DNA from: Nitrospira sp.
Lineage (GTDB): Bacteria > Nitrospirota > Nitrospiria > Nitrospirales > Nitrospiraceae
Length of the DNA stretch: 64,000 nucleotides
Reading direction: 5' to 3'
NCBI GenBank assembly: GCA_024760545.1
Contig: CP060502.1
Span: 1 to 64,000, forward strand
The stretch's first letter is position 1, and the number at the start of each line of letters is the position of its first letter. The notes below the pieces were generated by a model. It searched no databases, was not told where the DNA came from, and was given only the letters and a program-made list of their open reading frames with translations. Below, in pieces: positions 27,013-35,936 of the stretch. The translations under genes and the position numbers were made by a program.

Positions 27013-28089
27013 TCAAAATCGAAACAGGCTACCGACTGTCACGGTGTTTATTCTGGCTGCTTCGTCTTCATAGCTGAGTTTCCATCGTCCGTGCAGATAG
27101 CCGACCGAAAGCGCGAGTGCCTCGGTAAGCTGATATCGTACCAACACTTCCCCCTGGTAAATCTTTTCGCGCGCGCCAAGAAAGTCATCACCAGGCAAGC
27201 CAGACGTGTAGCTGGTTCGCTCAAGATCAAAGCCCCCGATCAGGGTGAGTTCATCCGTGACACGCGCCTCCAGCTCCGCTTCGACATAGTGTGTGACATA
27301 GGAGATGTCCTCTCCAATTTGTGGATTGTGTCTCCCGTCAGCCAGCCCTCGTTCGTAGTGGTATCCGACCAACAATCCGATTCCCGGCTTGATTTCCCAC
27401 ATGACATGTGTCCCAAGGGTCCAAAAGCGAGTATTCCGGTGTGCAAAACTCTCGTTGTACGATCGGTCTCCGTATCGGGCTAACCCGCGAATGGTGACAT
27501 TCTCGAGTAGTTTACGCTCCAGTTCTGCTGCTCCAAAGTGTGTCGTTACGTACTCTCCCCCACGATCCGATGATCGTAATTCGCCGGGACCGTGATTGCC
27601 CAAGAAGAGGTGCGGACCGTAGTGATACCGCATCCGGAAGACCGTCTCTCGTGGTAGTGTTTGAGTCAGCTGCAGTCCATAGGTACCATGAGAAAATGCG
27701 GTCTGGTCAGTAAACACAAAGCCTTGTGCCCGTGCCGTCAGGTCCGTTTTTCCCCAGCTCGACTGAAACGATCGCGTGATGTGAGCAACGGGTTCAAACA
27801 CTCCGCTCGAACCTTGGCCGGTGGTCTGAATGACCGGCTGTGTGGGATCCTCTTGCAGCGACAATCGTTGAGAGGCCGAGAACAGCGCGACGTCGTCGGT
27901 GTAAAACGCGTTCATTTCTCCGCCGACGTGCCATCCTGATTCAGACTCGACATCCATCTTCATATCCTTCATATCAGAGGCATCCAGACTCATGTCGGTT
28001 TCAGCCTTGACCTGGGAACACAGCAACAACACAACGAGGAACGGCCACCCACACCATGTAGTGAATTGTATTTTCACGTGTGTCACCAA
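27013..28089 (-). CDS. outer-membrane beta-barrel protein
   Basis: 358 residues from GTG 28089 (a second GTG lies at 28077). Signal peptide PFLVVLLLCSQVKA, then a short methionine/aspartate-rich linker (MSLDASDMKDMKMDVES). Alternating hydrophobic strands follow (VFRMRYHYGPHLFLG, GIGLLVGYHYERG, LALSVGYLHGRWKLSYEDE) and a terminal phenylalanine (VGSLFRF), the hallmark of outer-membrane barrels. I cannot assign a substrate. The Met/Asp-rich linker could bind metal. A weaker operator copy lies about 250 bp upstream. Confidence 0.75.
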   Translation of the reverse strand: MVTHVKIQFTTWCGWPFLVVLLLCSQVKAETDMSLDASDMKDMKMDVESESGWHVGGEMNAFYTDDVALFSASQRLSLQEDPTQPVIQTTGQGSSGVFEPVAHITRSFQSSWGKTDLTARAQGFVFTDQTAFSHGTYGLQLTQTLPRETVFRMRYHYGPHLFLGNHGPGELRSSDRGGEYVTTHFGAAELERKLLENVTIRGLARYGDRSYNESFAHRNTRFWTLGTHVMWEIKPGIGLLVGYHYERGLADGRHNPQIGEDISYVTHYVEAELEARVTDELTLIGGFDLERTSYTSGLPGDDFLGAREKIYQGEVLVRYQLTEALALSVGYLHGRWKLSYEDEAARINTVTVGSLFRF

Positions 28090-28333
28090 TTTGTGTTCAA
28101 AGCGTTTTTTGGATGTCGGAACTTTTGCCCCTGGGATCTGGCGAGGGTCTCAGACGACTGGTTGAACACACACACAACTTCTGCGCCGATGTTCGATTGC
28201 CCATCAGATCTAGTGCACTGGAGATGCCTAACAGGCAGTGATGTTCCGTGCGATGCCCCCCTGTTTACTTGTAATAGATAAATCTGGCGTCGTGGACCTG
28301 GTTCGCACTTTACATGGCGGGTAAACAGATCTC

Positions 28334-28349
28334 CGTCATGTTTACGACA
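28334..28349. promoter_or_regulatory. operator-like palindrome upstream of the outer-membrane protein
   Basis: CGTCATGTTTACGACA matches the cluster pattern at 10 of 12 arm positions. It lies 245 bp before the outer-membrane gene and between two minus-strand genes. Confidence 0.4.
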
Positions 28350-28440
28350 AGAAATAGAAAGTTCTGGTATCTCGATGGGAGTGCTCCCACTGAAATCAAT
28401 CGCTGTTACTTGGCTTCAGGGGAGCAAACATGGTCTTCAG

Positions 28441-28566
28441 GATACCTGATGGGGAGCTGTGGGTAGCCGAGCGGCAAGACTTTCCCCCGTGGGTTTGGCT
28501 TCGAGGTTCCTTGAACCGCTAAGGTTGCCGAAACCCGATCAGGGTTCGCTTCGTATCAGACGAAGC
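28441..28566 (-). terminator. structured intergenic RNA/terminator region after the cytochrome c gene
   Basis: Two perfect hairpins lie side by side: GCTTCGT-ATCAG-ACGAAGC (28548-28566) and AACCC-GATCA-GGGTT (28532-28546). A third GC-rich part follows (28462-28530). On the minus strand they begin 26 bp past the cytochrome c stop, so termination is the simple explanation. The rest of 28090-28591 holds no gene I can see. Confidence 0.45.
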
Positions 28567-28591
28567 CTTGAATTACGTATGTAAGGGGACT

Positions 28592-29068
28592 TCATTTGGC
28601 GAGGCTTCTCATATAGTGAACAAGCTGCCACACTTCCTCGTCTGACAAATCCGGGAAGGCCATCATCCCTGTGCCTGAAGAACCGTGTTTTGTGATCCAG
28701 AACAGTTGCCCGTCAGAGATCTCACGCATCATGGCACTGCATGTGAAATCGCGCGCTGGCGGCATCATTCCGCCGCTGACCGATCCTTTCCCCTCTCCCC
28801 GCTTGCCGTGACACAGCGCGCAGGCCATGGGCTTCGCATCGTGGAGATACAGTCCTTTTCCTGCCTGGAGGACATCGCTGGAGGCAGGAAACGGGTTCGG
28901 CTTAGTTAAAATGTCTTCCGGAGCGGTGGCGGTTTTCCTCGGCTGGACGCAGGAGCTGTTCAGCCCTCCCTCGGAGTCGCCCGCTGTGGCCTGCTGGGTG
29001 AACGGCATTATCCAGATGATTACGACCATTGTTGCTATCATGTTCAGTTGTGTCCTCATTGAATTCAT
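28592..29068 (-). CDS. monoheme cytochrome c
   Basis: 158 residues from ATG 29068 with AAAAGGAG upstream. Signal peptide MIATMVVIIWIMPFTQQATA. One heme motif CALCH (about residue 84) and a downstream methionine-rich segment (GGMMPPARDF, SGTGMMAFPDL) offering the axial Met. The C-terminal LSDEEVWQLVHYMRSL is the classic class I cytochrome c helix. Periplasmic electron carrier, likely passing electrons to or from the P460 and globin proteins of the cluster. Confidence 0.88.
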   Translation of the reverse strand: MNSMRTQLNMIATMVVIIWIMPFTQQATAGDSEGGLNSSCVQPRKTATAPEDILTKPNPFPASSDVLQAGKGLYLHDAKPMACALCHGKRGEGKGSVSGGMMPPARDFTCSAMMREISDGQLFWITKHGSSGTGMMAFPDLSDEEVWQLVHYMRSLAK

Positions 29069-29335
29069 CGCGCACTCCTTTTGTTACAGAAGCCTGTGTA
29101 GGTATTCTGTTGAGCCCGAGCACCTTCGACCTAAATCAGTCCTCAGGGTGATCGTTGATCTCCGTGGAACTTTCCATTTGTGGTCCTTCAGGGCCACCTC
29201 CCGATCATGATCGGCAATGGATGCGGAGCGTGCATTCGACACCCACCGGCGGATGCCCGGCCCTCTCAGGCTTCGGATAGAATGACTCGATGATTGCCGC
29301 AAGTCCCCTCACACGGAATGACATGATCCTTCTTA

Positions 29336-29845
29336 TCAAGAAACCGCTCGAGGCGGTACCTTCCAATGAGATCTTGTAAAGTGGCACGTATATCCGTGGG
29401 GATTTCGCTCGAGATAATCCTGATGCCCAGGTTCCGCCACCCAAAATGGGCCTGCGGGCCGAACCTCTGTGACTACCTTGCCAGGCCAGACCCCCGATCT
29501 ATTGACATCTGCAATCATTTCCTCCGCAACGCGACGTTGCACCTCTGACGTGTAGTAAATTCCCGATCGATACGACGGGCCTACATCGTTGCCCTGGCGA
29601 TTCAACGTGGTGGGGTCGTGGATTTGAAAAAACACCTCAAGTAGACTGCGGAAAGTCAGCTTGCCAGGGTCAAACACCACTTCAATGGCTTCTGCGTGAG
29701 TTCCATGGTTACGGTAGGTGGCGTTCGGCACATCGCCGCCGCTATAGCCCACCCGAGTCGAGAGCACCCCTGGCAGCTTGCGAATGAGATCTTGCATGCC
29801 CCAGAAACAGCCGCCAGCTAGTATGGTCGTCTCCATCTGACTCAT
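29336..29845 (-). CDS. msrA: peptide methionine-S-sulfoxide reductase
   Basis: Start at 29845 ([16 protein letters not shown]) is chosen because GAGGAG precedes it; a frame start at 29872 has no such site. 169 residues. Catalytic motif GCFWG, then [28 protein letters not shown] and [10 protein letters not shown], all characteristic of MsrA. It repairs the S-epimer of methionine sulfoxide with thioredoxin. The C-terminal region has only one further cysteine (YTCHF), so the resolving scheme may differ from E. coli. MsrB is encoded 3 kb away in the same cluster. Confidence 0.92.
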   Translation of the reverse strand: MSQMETTILAGGCFWGMQDLIRKLPGVLSTRVGYSGGDVPNATYRNHGTHAEAIEVVFDPGKLTFRSLLEVFFQIHDPTTLNRQGNDVGPSYRSGIYYTSEVQRRVAEEMIADVNRSGVWPGKVVTEVRPAGPFWVAEPGHQDYLERNPHGYTCHFTRSHWKVPPRAVS

Positions 29846-30021
29846 CTGATGCTCCTCATCTCTTTCAAGCAAACGTAAATTCGGCGTTCATTGCTCTAAG
29901 AGACTCAAATGATGAAGCATTGAAGTTTTGACGGTTTTGGCCTATCGAGAAACACATGACCATTCTGTACCCCACAGACATAACAGGTAGCATGGACTCC
30001 ACCATAAAGAGAGCGCTGTCC

Positions 30022-31533
30022 TCACGTACCGCAGAACGTTTGATAACAGGCCGTCACTTCAGTAGGTGCGGGGGCGACATAGGCATGGAGCTCCGGATCT
30101 TCATCAAACGGTCGAGTCACGGCTTTCAACAGCCGATCGAATGGTGCAAGGTCAGCATGGTCTGTAGCAGCGGTCAGCGCTTCCTCAACACGATGATTCC
30201 GTGGAATGTACAGCGGGTTTGTGTGCCGCATAGATGCAGCCTGTGCCTCCGCTCCAACGCACTCACGATCAAGACGCATGCGCCACCGCTTCAGCCACAA
30301 CGAGAGGACTGAAGGCTCATGAAACATGGCCTGAAGCGGACGGACGTTCCCCTCCGCTGCGTCGGCGAGGTATCGCCAGGCGAGCGTGTAATCGGCGCCT
30401 TGTGTGTGGAGCAATGCCAACCATTCCTCGGCGAGCGCGTCGTCCCCTTGCTCGCTCGTGGAAAGGCCGAGCTTCTTCCGAAGGCCTGTAAGCCAATAGT
30501 CGTGGTAGCGAGCCGGAAAAGTTTCCAGGACCTCGATGAGCGGGTGGACGACAGGTTTGCCGGAAACAGTATTCATCAACGGAGCAATGGCTTCGGCAAG
30601 ACGTGCCAAATTCCATCGCAGGATGTGCGGCTGGTTGTGATAGGCATACCGACCCTGCGAGTCGATTGAACTAAACACCGCATGTGGGTCGTACGCCTCC
30701 ATAAACGCACAGGGTCCGTAATCGATGGTCTCGCCGGAGATCGTCGTGTTGTCTGTATTCATCACGCCATGGATGAAACCGACCAACATCCAGCGAGCGA
30801 CAAGACTCGCCTGTCGGTCAGCCACGGCCCGGAACCATTCCTGATACCGATGAGGATGGTCGGTGAGCTGAGGATCGTGCCGTCGGATCGCATAGTCCAC
30901 GAGTCGTTGTACCTGGCGTGGTTCCTCACGCGCCGCGAAGAATTCAAAGGTGCCAATTCGCAGATGACTGGCCGCGACGCGGGTCAATATAGCCCCCGGC
31001 AACGGACGCTCACGAAAAACTGGTTCGCCTGTCCAGACCGCGGCGAGTGCGCGAGTGGTCGGAATACCCATGGCATGCATGAATTCTCCGATGAGGTATT
31101 CCCGGAGCACCGGGCCCACCGCCGCTTTCCCATCTCCACCGCGAGAAAAGGGGGTCGGCCCCGATCCTTTAAAGGCCAGATCTCTACGACGGCCGTCTTC
31201 CCCCAATACCTCACCCAGGAGCAAGGCCCGACCATCGCCGAGTTGTGGAGCGAAGTTCCCAAACTGATGGCCTGCGTAGGCTTGGGCAATAGGCGTTGCG
31301 CCGGCTGGAATTTCATTCCCGGAAAGTATTGCACTGCCCATTGGGCTATTCAGCACTTCCATCGACAGGTTCAACTGAACGCCTAGGTTCGTATTCAATC
31401 GAAGAAGCTTTGGCGAAGGGACCTTGGTAGGTTGCCAGGGAACATACGTGCCTTCGAGTTCCCTGGCATAGGTGTTGTCAAATTGAATGTGCACAATCAT
31501 GAGGAAAATGGATGAGACATTGCCTTCCGCCAA
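30022..31533 (-). CDS. selO: SelO/YdiU protein adenylyltransferase (pseudokinase fold)
   Basis: 503 residues from TTG 31533 (GAGG upstream); an ATG at 31500 is the alternative. Signature segments: QAYAGHQFGNFAPQLGDGRA, LAFKGSGPTPFSRGGDGKAA, and the metal/catalytic NTDN and DYG (MNTDNTTISGETIDYG). SelO transfers AMP to Ser/Thr/Tyr of redox proteins and links glutathionylation to stress. Bacterial members often end in a redox Cys or selenocysteine; here the end is FCGT, the Cys form. It follows the P460 gene by about 40 bp and is probably in its operon. Confidence 0.9.
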   Translation of the reverse strand: MAEGNVSSIFLMIVHIQFDNTYARELEGTYVPWQPTKVPSPKLLRLNTNLGVQLNLSMEVLNSPMGSAILSGNEIPAGATPIAQAYAGHQFGNFAPQLGDGRALLLGEVLGEDGRRRDLAFKGSGPTPFSRGGDGKAAVGPVLREYLIGEFMHAMGIPTTRALAAVWTGEPVFRERPLPGAILTRVAASHLRIGTFEFFAAREEPRQVQRLVDYAIRRHDPQLTDHPHRYQEWFRAVADRQASLVARWMLVGFIHGVMNTDNTTISGETIDYGPCAFMEAYDPHAVFSSIDSQGRYAYHNQPHILRWNLARLAEAIAPLMNTVSGKPVVHPLIEVLETFPARYHDYWLTGLRKKLGLSTSEQGDDALAEEWLALLHTQGADYTLAWRYLADAAEGNVRPLQAMFHEPSVLSLWLKRWRMRLDRECVGAEAQAASMRHTNPLYIPRNHRVEEALTAATDHADLAPFDRLLKAVTRPFDEDPELHAYVAPAPTEVTACYQTFCGT

Positions 31534-31573
31534 CCATCCTCTTGAGGGTCACGGCACGATCATCTGTCTTGAG

Positions 31574-32185
31574 CTATTGTTTTTGCAAAATAGGGTAGCC
31601 AAGGGTGTAGATCCATTTGTCCGCTTCTGCCGCATTGGCCGAAGCCATTCCTCGTGCAGGAATGTGGCAGGGAACACATTCGACTTTGTAGTTCTTCGTG
31701 ACGGAGTGACCCATGTCGCCCTTATTAAAGAGACCCCAGGCCCACCCATCTCCCCATACCATGGAATCTTTATACCGTCCCTTTGTATCGCGCACGAGCA
31801 CAAACCAACCTTTGAGAGTGGTGGCATGACCGACTGCGGGCCCCGTGGTCATCGCCATCGTTTCGGCATTTAAGAGTTCCTTCACCAACACCGCGCCGTC
31901 CGGGAACTGTCCCGTCTTCTTATAGTGGGCAATCGTTGATGGCTGCGTATACACCGTGTGATACTCGTGGAGGCCGGGCCCATTTTTTTCCAATTTCTCA
32001 TCAGTGTTGGCGTGAGCCCAGGTACCGAGCGTGGGCCATTCTGTGTAGTTGTCTGGCACGCGCAAAGCTCCCGTGGCGACGTCGACGTTCGGTGCGAACG
32101 GTTTTTCTTGTTCTGCAATGGATAATCCGGTCAGCCCTATAGCCCCGCATGCAAGAAAAAGAACTCCGAAAAGTAGTCGATTCAT
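31574..32185 (-). CDS. cytochrome P460 family protein (copy 1)
   Basis: 203 residues from ATG 32185 (AGGTGGG upstream). Signal peptide LLFGVLFLACGAIGLTGLSIA. Single heme site CVPCH near the C-terminus, as in P460 proteins where the heme is also cross-linked to a lysine. GAVLVKELL contains the most plausible cross-link Lys, shared with copy 2. Known P460 enzymes oxidise hydroxylamine and NO in ammonia oxidisers and methanotrophs. A cluster operator is centred about 106 bp upstream and selO follows. Confidence 0.85.
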   Translation of the reverse strand: MNRLLFGVLFLACGAIGLTGLSIAEQEKPFAPNVDVATGALRVPDNYTEWPTLGTWAHANTDEKLEKNGPGLHEYHTVYTQPSTIAHYKKTGQFPDGAVLVKELLNAETMAMTTGPAVGHATTLKGWFVLVRDTKGRYKDSMVWGDGWAWGLFNKGDMGHSVTKNYKVECVPCHIPARGMASANAAEADKWIYTLGYPILQKQ

Positions 32186-32283
32186 GATTCCCACCTTTCA
32201 TCAATAATGACTGTTAGCTCCATTCCGAACATACGAAATGGGAGAATGCCAACACAATTCTATTCTTTACTCTTTCGCTTTTC

Positions 32284-32299
32284 TGTCATCTAGACGACA
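32284..32299. promoter_or_regulatory. CRP-shaped operator upstream of P460 copy 1
   Basis: TGTCATCTAGACGACA, one arm mismatch; the centre TCTAGA equals the centre of the textbook CRP consensus. Located 99 bp before the P460 start on the minus strand. Confidence 0.6.
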
Positions 32300-32620
32300 A
32301 ACCCGGTAGGTCTCTGGCAGGAATGATATCAAGTGCCGCAACCCCGGCAATATGTATTTCTCAGAAGACCTCAAGGTGACGTTCGGTGATATACCGCGTC
32401 CATTTTCCTGGAGATATCGTGCCCTGTTGTCTGGGTAACCCTCCTATCTAATCGAGAGCTCATCACATCTCAGCTTGGTGGTAGCCCTCAGGAGCAACTG
32501 GCTCGCCCTGCAGCAATACCCTGCAGTAATACAATGTCTTTATCCCAAGAGAGCCGTCACGCGCTGACGCGGGATGAGGGCATGATCGCAAACCCCTGAT
32601 GTGCGCATATTGATCATGAT

Positions 32621-32636
32621 GGTCATCTAGATGACA
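32621..32636. promoter_or_regulatory. CRP-shaped operator upstream of msrB
   Basis: GGTCATCTAGATGACA: 11 of 12 arm bases fit and the inner 12 bp are a perfect palindrome. It lies about 182 bp before the msrB start, so a long leader or second promoter is implied. Confidence 0.6.
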
Positions 32637-32817
32637 GACAGGTTCAAAGAAAATGACGTATGACAGTGCGCAGTCAGCCTAATAGTTGAGCTAGAGAATT
32701 GTGGCCGGAGCGACCAGGCCCATAGGAGAAAGGGCACATAGATCTGTGCGCTCTGATGTCCACTGGTAGAAGAAAGTACCGGAGGGTGTAACTCTCTGTA
32801 CGACCAAGGGAGTATTC

Positions 32818-33333
32818 ATGGAAGGACAGGAATATCACAAAGCACATGATGTGCCATCGATTGCCACCCTCACATGGAGTGAGGTGACGCACCTGGCCAA
32901 ACACGGCAATCCATCCCCGCCCCGCCGTGTCGAGAAGACCGAGGCCCAGTGGCGTGAACTGCTGACCGACAAGCAATTTCGGATCACCCGTCTGAAGGGG
33001 ACCGAACGGGCCCACAGCTCGGAGCTCTGCCAACTGTTTGAACCGGGCCGGTACGAGTGCCTTTGTTGCGGCACAGAGCTCTTTGATGCTACGACCAAGT
33101 ATCAAAGCCATACGGGGTGGCCTAGTTTCACGCAGCCGGTCTCGCCAGGAGTCGTCGCCTATCATCAGGATACTAGCCACGGCACGCACCGAATCGAGGT
33201 GACCTGCAATGTGTGCGATGCGCACCTCGGCCATGTGTTCCCCGATGGACCAGAGCCGTCAGGGTTGCGATTTTGCATCAATGCCATCTCCCTGCACAAA
33301 ATTTCTATGCGCGAGCGAGGCCGGCTCTTGTAG
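32818..33333 (+). CDS. msrB: peptide methionine-R-sulfoxide reductase
   Basis: 171 residues from ATG 32818 (GGGAG at 32809-32813). Zinc cysteines are in YECLCCGTELF and CNVCDAHLGHVFPDG; substrate-binding HTGWPSF and catalytic GLRFCINA are intact. It reduces the R-epimer of methionine sulfoxide. There is no signal peptide; a 40-residue N-terminal extension (EYHKAHDVPSIATLTW) precedes the domain. It complements msrA, and the lactonase-like gene follows in the same direction. Confidence 0.92.
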   Translation: MEGQEYHKAHDVPSIATLTWSEVTHLAKHGNPSPPRRVEKTEAQWRELLTDKQFRITRLKGTERAHSSELCQLFEPGRYECLCCGTELFDATTKYQSHTGWPSFTQPVSPGVVAYHQDTSHGTHRIEVTCNVCDAHLGHVFPDGPEPSGLRFCINAISLHKISMRERGRLL

Positions 33334-33553
33334 CAGATGAGGAAGTGCGTCCACACAACCGAAGCAGGCATTGAGGGTCGACTGATCGATGGCAGTAGCC
33401 ATTGATTCCAGGAAAGGCCGAGAGTCGGCGGCCATCAGAAGAATGGCCCTGGTGGTCACATGTGGGTCATAGGGTGGCGCACAGGAAGAATGGCGATTTG
33501 AGGGACGACCGCATACACACAGGCATGATTCATTAATCAGAGGAGGTCTGAAT

Positions 33554-34873
33554 ATGACGACTCACCAGAACCAGTTTCTGTATATCCAAACAAACGACAT
33601 CCGTGAGGGACAAAATGCGGTGTTGGGCTATAACCGAAACGATGATGGCACGCTGGATCCGTTGCCAGGAAATCCGTTCTATACAGGAGGCACGGGCATC
33701 AACAATGACACCCATGGCAAGCTCGGCCCACATGACAACGACACCCCGCTGATTGTCAGCCAGGACGGGAAGCGTCTCTTTACGGTCAACACACACAGCA
33801 ATACCATTGCCGTCTTCGATATTCAGCCCGATGGATCGTTACGGCATGTGAAGGAATCGCCGTTTCCGTCGCACGGTGTCGCCCCCAATAGTCTCTCGCT
33901 CAGTGGCATGACGCTGCTCGTGTCAAACCGGAATGAGGACTATCACCAGATTGAGGCGTTGCGTGGTGCAGCGAAAGCCAGCTACGTCTCGTTCACTGTA
34001 GAAAACACCGGTGCGTTACGATTTGTATCCAAAATTGATGTCGAGGACTCACAGAAACCGACCCAAGTCTACGTTCCCCAGTCCAACCCCCAGGTTGGGT
34101 TTGGCAATGACTTTCAGGTCGATGTGGATTTCGACGGTGAAGGAACGAGATCGTTTCTGGCTGGCACCAAGCCGAGCGTGCAGGGGCAACTCCATGTCTT
34201 TCAGGTGGGGCGAGATGGCCGGCTCACTGAGCGAGGTCGTATGCAGTTACCCGAGACGAATGCCGGCTACAAGTACAAGGGCATGGACGGCGTTCCGTCG
34301 ATGCCTTTAGGTATCTGGGCGCATCCGACAGAATCATTGCTGTATGTGGGCTTCGTGACGCGAAACGAGCTCGGTGTCTACCGTTTTACTCAGGACGGCG
34401 AAATGACGTTCTTGGGGTCTGTTGAAAATAGCGGTCAGGATATTTGCTGGTTGCTCACCAACAAAAAAGGGACGCGTCTCTATACGGTGAACAATCTTCC
34501 ACGGTCTGACAAGGATGACAAAGCCCCCACAGTGAGCACCTACGACATTTCCGGCGTACACGCGGTGAAACCCGTTGAAATCAGCCGACTGCAACTTCCT
34601 CACCCAGGGGGGTGGTTTATCAATAATCGCATGTTTAGCCAGCCGGGAAGTACCGCGTTCCAATGTGCGCTGTCTCCAGAGGAGACGTTTCTCTACGTGA
34701 TCTGCCAACGGATCAATCAAACTGATGAGAACAAGAGCGAAGAGGGCAATATCCTGCACAGCCTGCTCTTAGACAAAAATGGGATTCCATCGATTGCGCA
34801 CTCACGGCATCTTAGCCAAGACGGGGTGCACTATCGTTCCCGCCCGCAGGGGATTGTGACGCTTAATCGCTAA
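33554..34873 (+). CDS. lactonase-like beta-propeller protein
   Basis: 439 residues with AGAGGAGG just upstream. Repeats such as PLIVSQDGKRLFTVNTHSNTIAVFDI, LLVSNRNED and ESLLYVGFVTRNELGVYRFTQDG show a seven-bladed propeller of the 6-phosphogluconolactonase/YncE type. No signal peptide is seen, so it is cytoplasmic. Catalytic assignment is uncertain, since many members are not lactonases. It probably belongs to the msrB transcript (220-bp gap) and so to the redox cluster. Confidence 0.75.
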   Translation: MTTHQNQFLYIQTNDIREGQNAVLGYNRNDDGTLDPLPGNPFYTGGTGINNDTHGKLGPHDNDTPLIVSQDGKRLFTVNTHSNTIAVFDIQPDGSLRHVKESPFPSHGVAPNSLSLSGMTLLVSNRNEDYHQIEALRGAAKASYVSFTVENTGALRFVSKIDVEDSQKPTQVYVPQSNPQVGFGNDFQVDVDFDGEGTRSFLAGTKPSVQGQLHVFQVGRDGRLTERGRMQLPETNAGYKYKGMDGVPSMPLGIWAHPTESLLYVGFVTRNELGVYRFTQDGEMTFLGSVENSGQDICWLLTNKKGTRLYTVNNLPRSDKDDKAPTVSTYDISGVHAVKPVEISRLQLPHPGGWFINNRMFSQPGSTAFQCALSPEETFLYVICQRINQTDENKSEEGNILHSLLLDKNGIPSIAHSRHLSQDGVHYRSRPQGIVTLNR

Positions 34874-35057
34874 TGTTCCAAGTCCATGGCAACGCGGGAG
34901 TTCTCCACGTTGACAGCCGGGCAGACATGACCAGAAGCATCCATGGGCTTGGTATCGATAAGACGATGCAAAGGACGCTCTAACGCATGTTGAGGGGTTC
35001 ACGAAGAGGAGTGCGTCCCACTCCACCATGGAATAGGCAGAAGGCGACGGGATGCGC

Positions 35058-35798
35058 CTATTTTGTTCTGGCGTACATGGGTGGGTACTGTGCCGGAGAC
35101 GACCAAAGGCTGGTGTCACGTCCCTCGGCAACTCCTCCGACGATCTGCCTCAACGCATCCAGCGACCGAAGGCAGATGTAGGCCCGTGAATAGGCAATGA
35201 CGTTCTGAGCACGAAGATCGTTCAGGATTGGCGTCACGTTTGATCGGGCAGCCAGAACGATCTCAGAGAGATCTTGATGCGTCAGCCGGATGTCAAGGGC
35301 ATACCCTGAATGGTGTGGGCAGGGCTTTCCTCCAAAACACATGAGGTCAAGAAGTACCGCCACAATTCGCTTCTCTAGTGGTGCGATAAAGTGCCACTGG
35401 AGTCGACGATCAAGAAACTGAAACTGAAGAGCGTAAATCTCTAATAGTATCTGGCGTAGAGCCTCATCCTGGCGCACAGCTGTCTCTATGGCGACACGGT
35501 CCAGTTCGAGAACGTGGGTTTCTCCACTCGCAATGGCAACTCCGTTTTGGTCGAAACTCGCGGGACAGAACGGAAGGTCTCCAAAGATCGAGGCTTCCCC
35601 CAGCAGTGCACGAGTGGCATGGTGACCGTCTGCTTGGGTCGCTCCTAAGCGCACATATCCGGACTTGACGATATGCACTTTCCCCGGAATGAATGCCCCA
35701 GAGATCAGCGCCTTGTCCTTTAACACGTATCGCCGGGCAGTTCGGAGACGTCCTGCAACCATCAGAAAGTCTGTCGCCAGTGAGGCTGGGATTTGCAT
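35058..35798 (-). CDS. Crp/Fnr-family transcription regulator
   Basis: 246 residues from ATG 35798. An N-terminal cyclic-nucleotide-binding-like domain (GKVHIVKSGYVRLGA, LGEASIFGDLPF), a long dimer helix and a C-terminal helix-turn-helix (LTHQDLSEIVLAARSNVTPILNDLRAQ). It lacks the Fnr iron-sulfur cysteine cluster. In the recognition helix the CRP contacts R-E-T-V-G-R read R-S-N-V-T-P, so DNA specificity must differ. The best operator of the cluster (35852-35867) lies 54 bp upstream, between this gene and the divergent P460 gene. Likely the regulator of the cluster and of itself; the signal is unknown. Confidence 0.88.
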   Translation of the reverse strand: MQIPASLATDFLMVAGRLRTARRYVLKDKALISGAFIPGKVHIVKSGYVRLGATQADGHHATRALLGEASIFGDLPFCPASFDQNGVAIASGETHVLELDRVAIETAVRQDEALRQILLEIYALQFQFLDRRLQWHFIAPLEKRIVAVLLDLMCFGGKPCPHHSGYALDIRLTHQDLSEIVLAARSNVTPILNDLRAQNVIAYSRAYICLRSLDALRQIVGGVAEGRDTSLWSSPAQYPPMYARTK

Positions 35799-35851
35799 GT
35801 TAATAGGCGTTCAGTTTTGCAGCGAATGTTTGTGCAATTTTATTGTCGTTT

Positions 35852-35867
35852 TGTCATTCAGATGACA
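35852..35867. promoter_or_regulatory. CRP-shaped operator between crp-like gene and P460 copy 2
   Basis: TGTCATTCAGATGACA, perfect TGTCA-N6-TGACA palindrome. For the P460 gene a TATATT hexamer at 35906-35911 would put the start point near 35918, about 58 bp from the operator centre, close to the class I activator distance. Confidence 0.65.
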
Positions 35868-35936
35868 GTTCTTTGCCCGACGAACATGTACATGTAACGG
35901 CACGTTATATTCATCGTCTAATTTTAGGGAGGTTCT

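Larger units (their letters stand above)
32195..32817 (+). other. 620-bp regulatory intergenic region between divergent P460-1 and msrB
   Basis: No gene is visible. It holds two operators (32284-32299, 32621-32636), one serving each direction, and AT-richer tracts near 32245-32285. Confidence 0.5.

Noticed and set aside
28455-28566. Possible tRNA-Ser/Leu-like gene (GTAGCCGAGCGGCAAGAC)
   Set aside because: D-arm-like start only; no matching acceptor stem, T-loop or CCA could be found.
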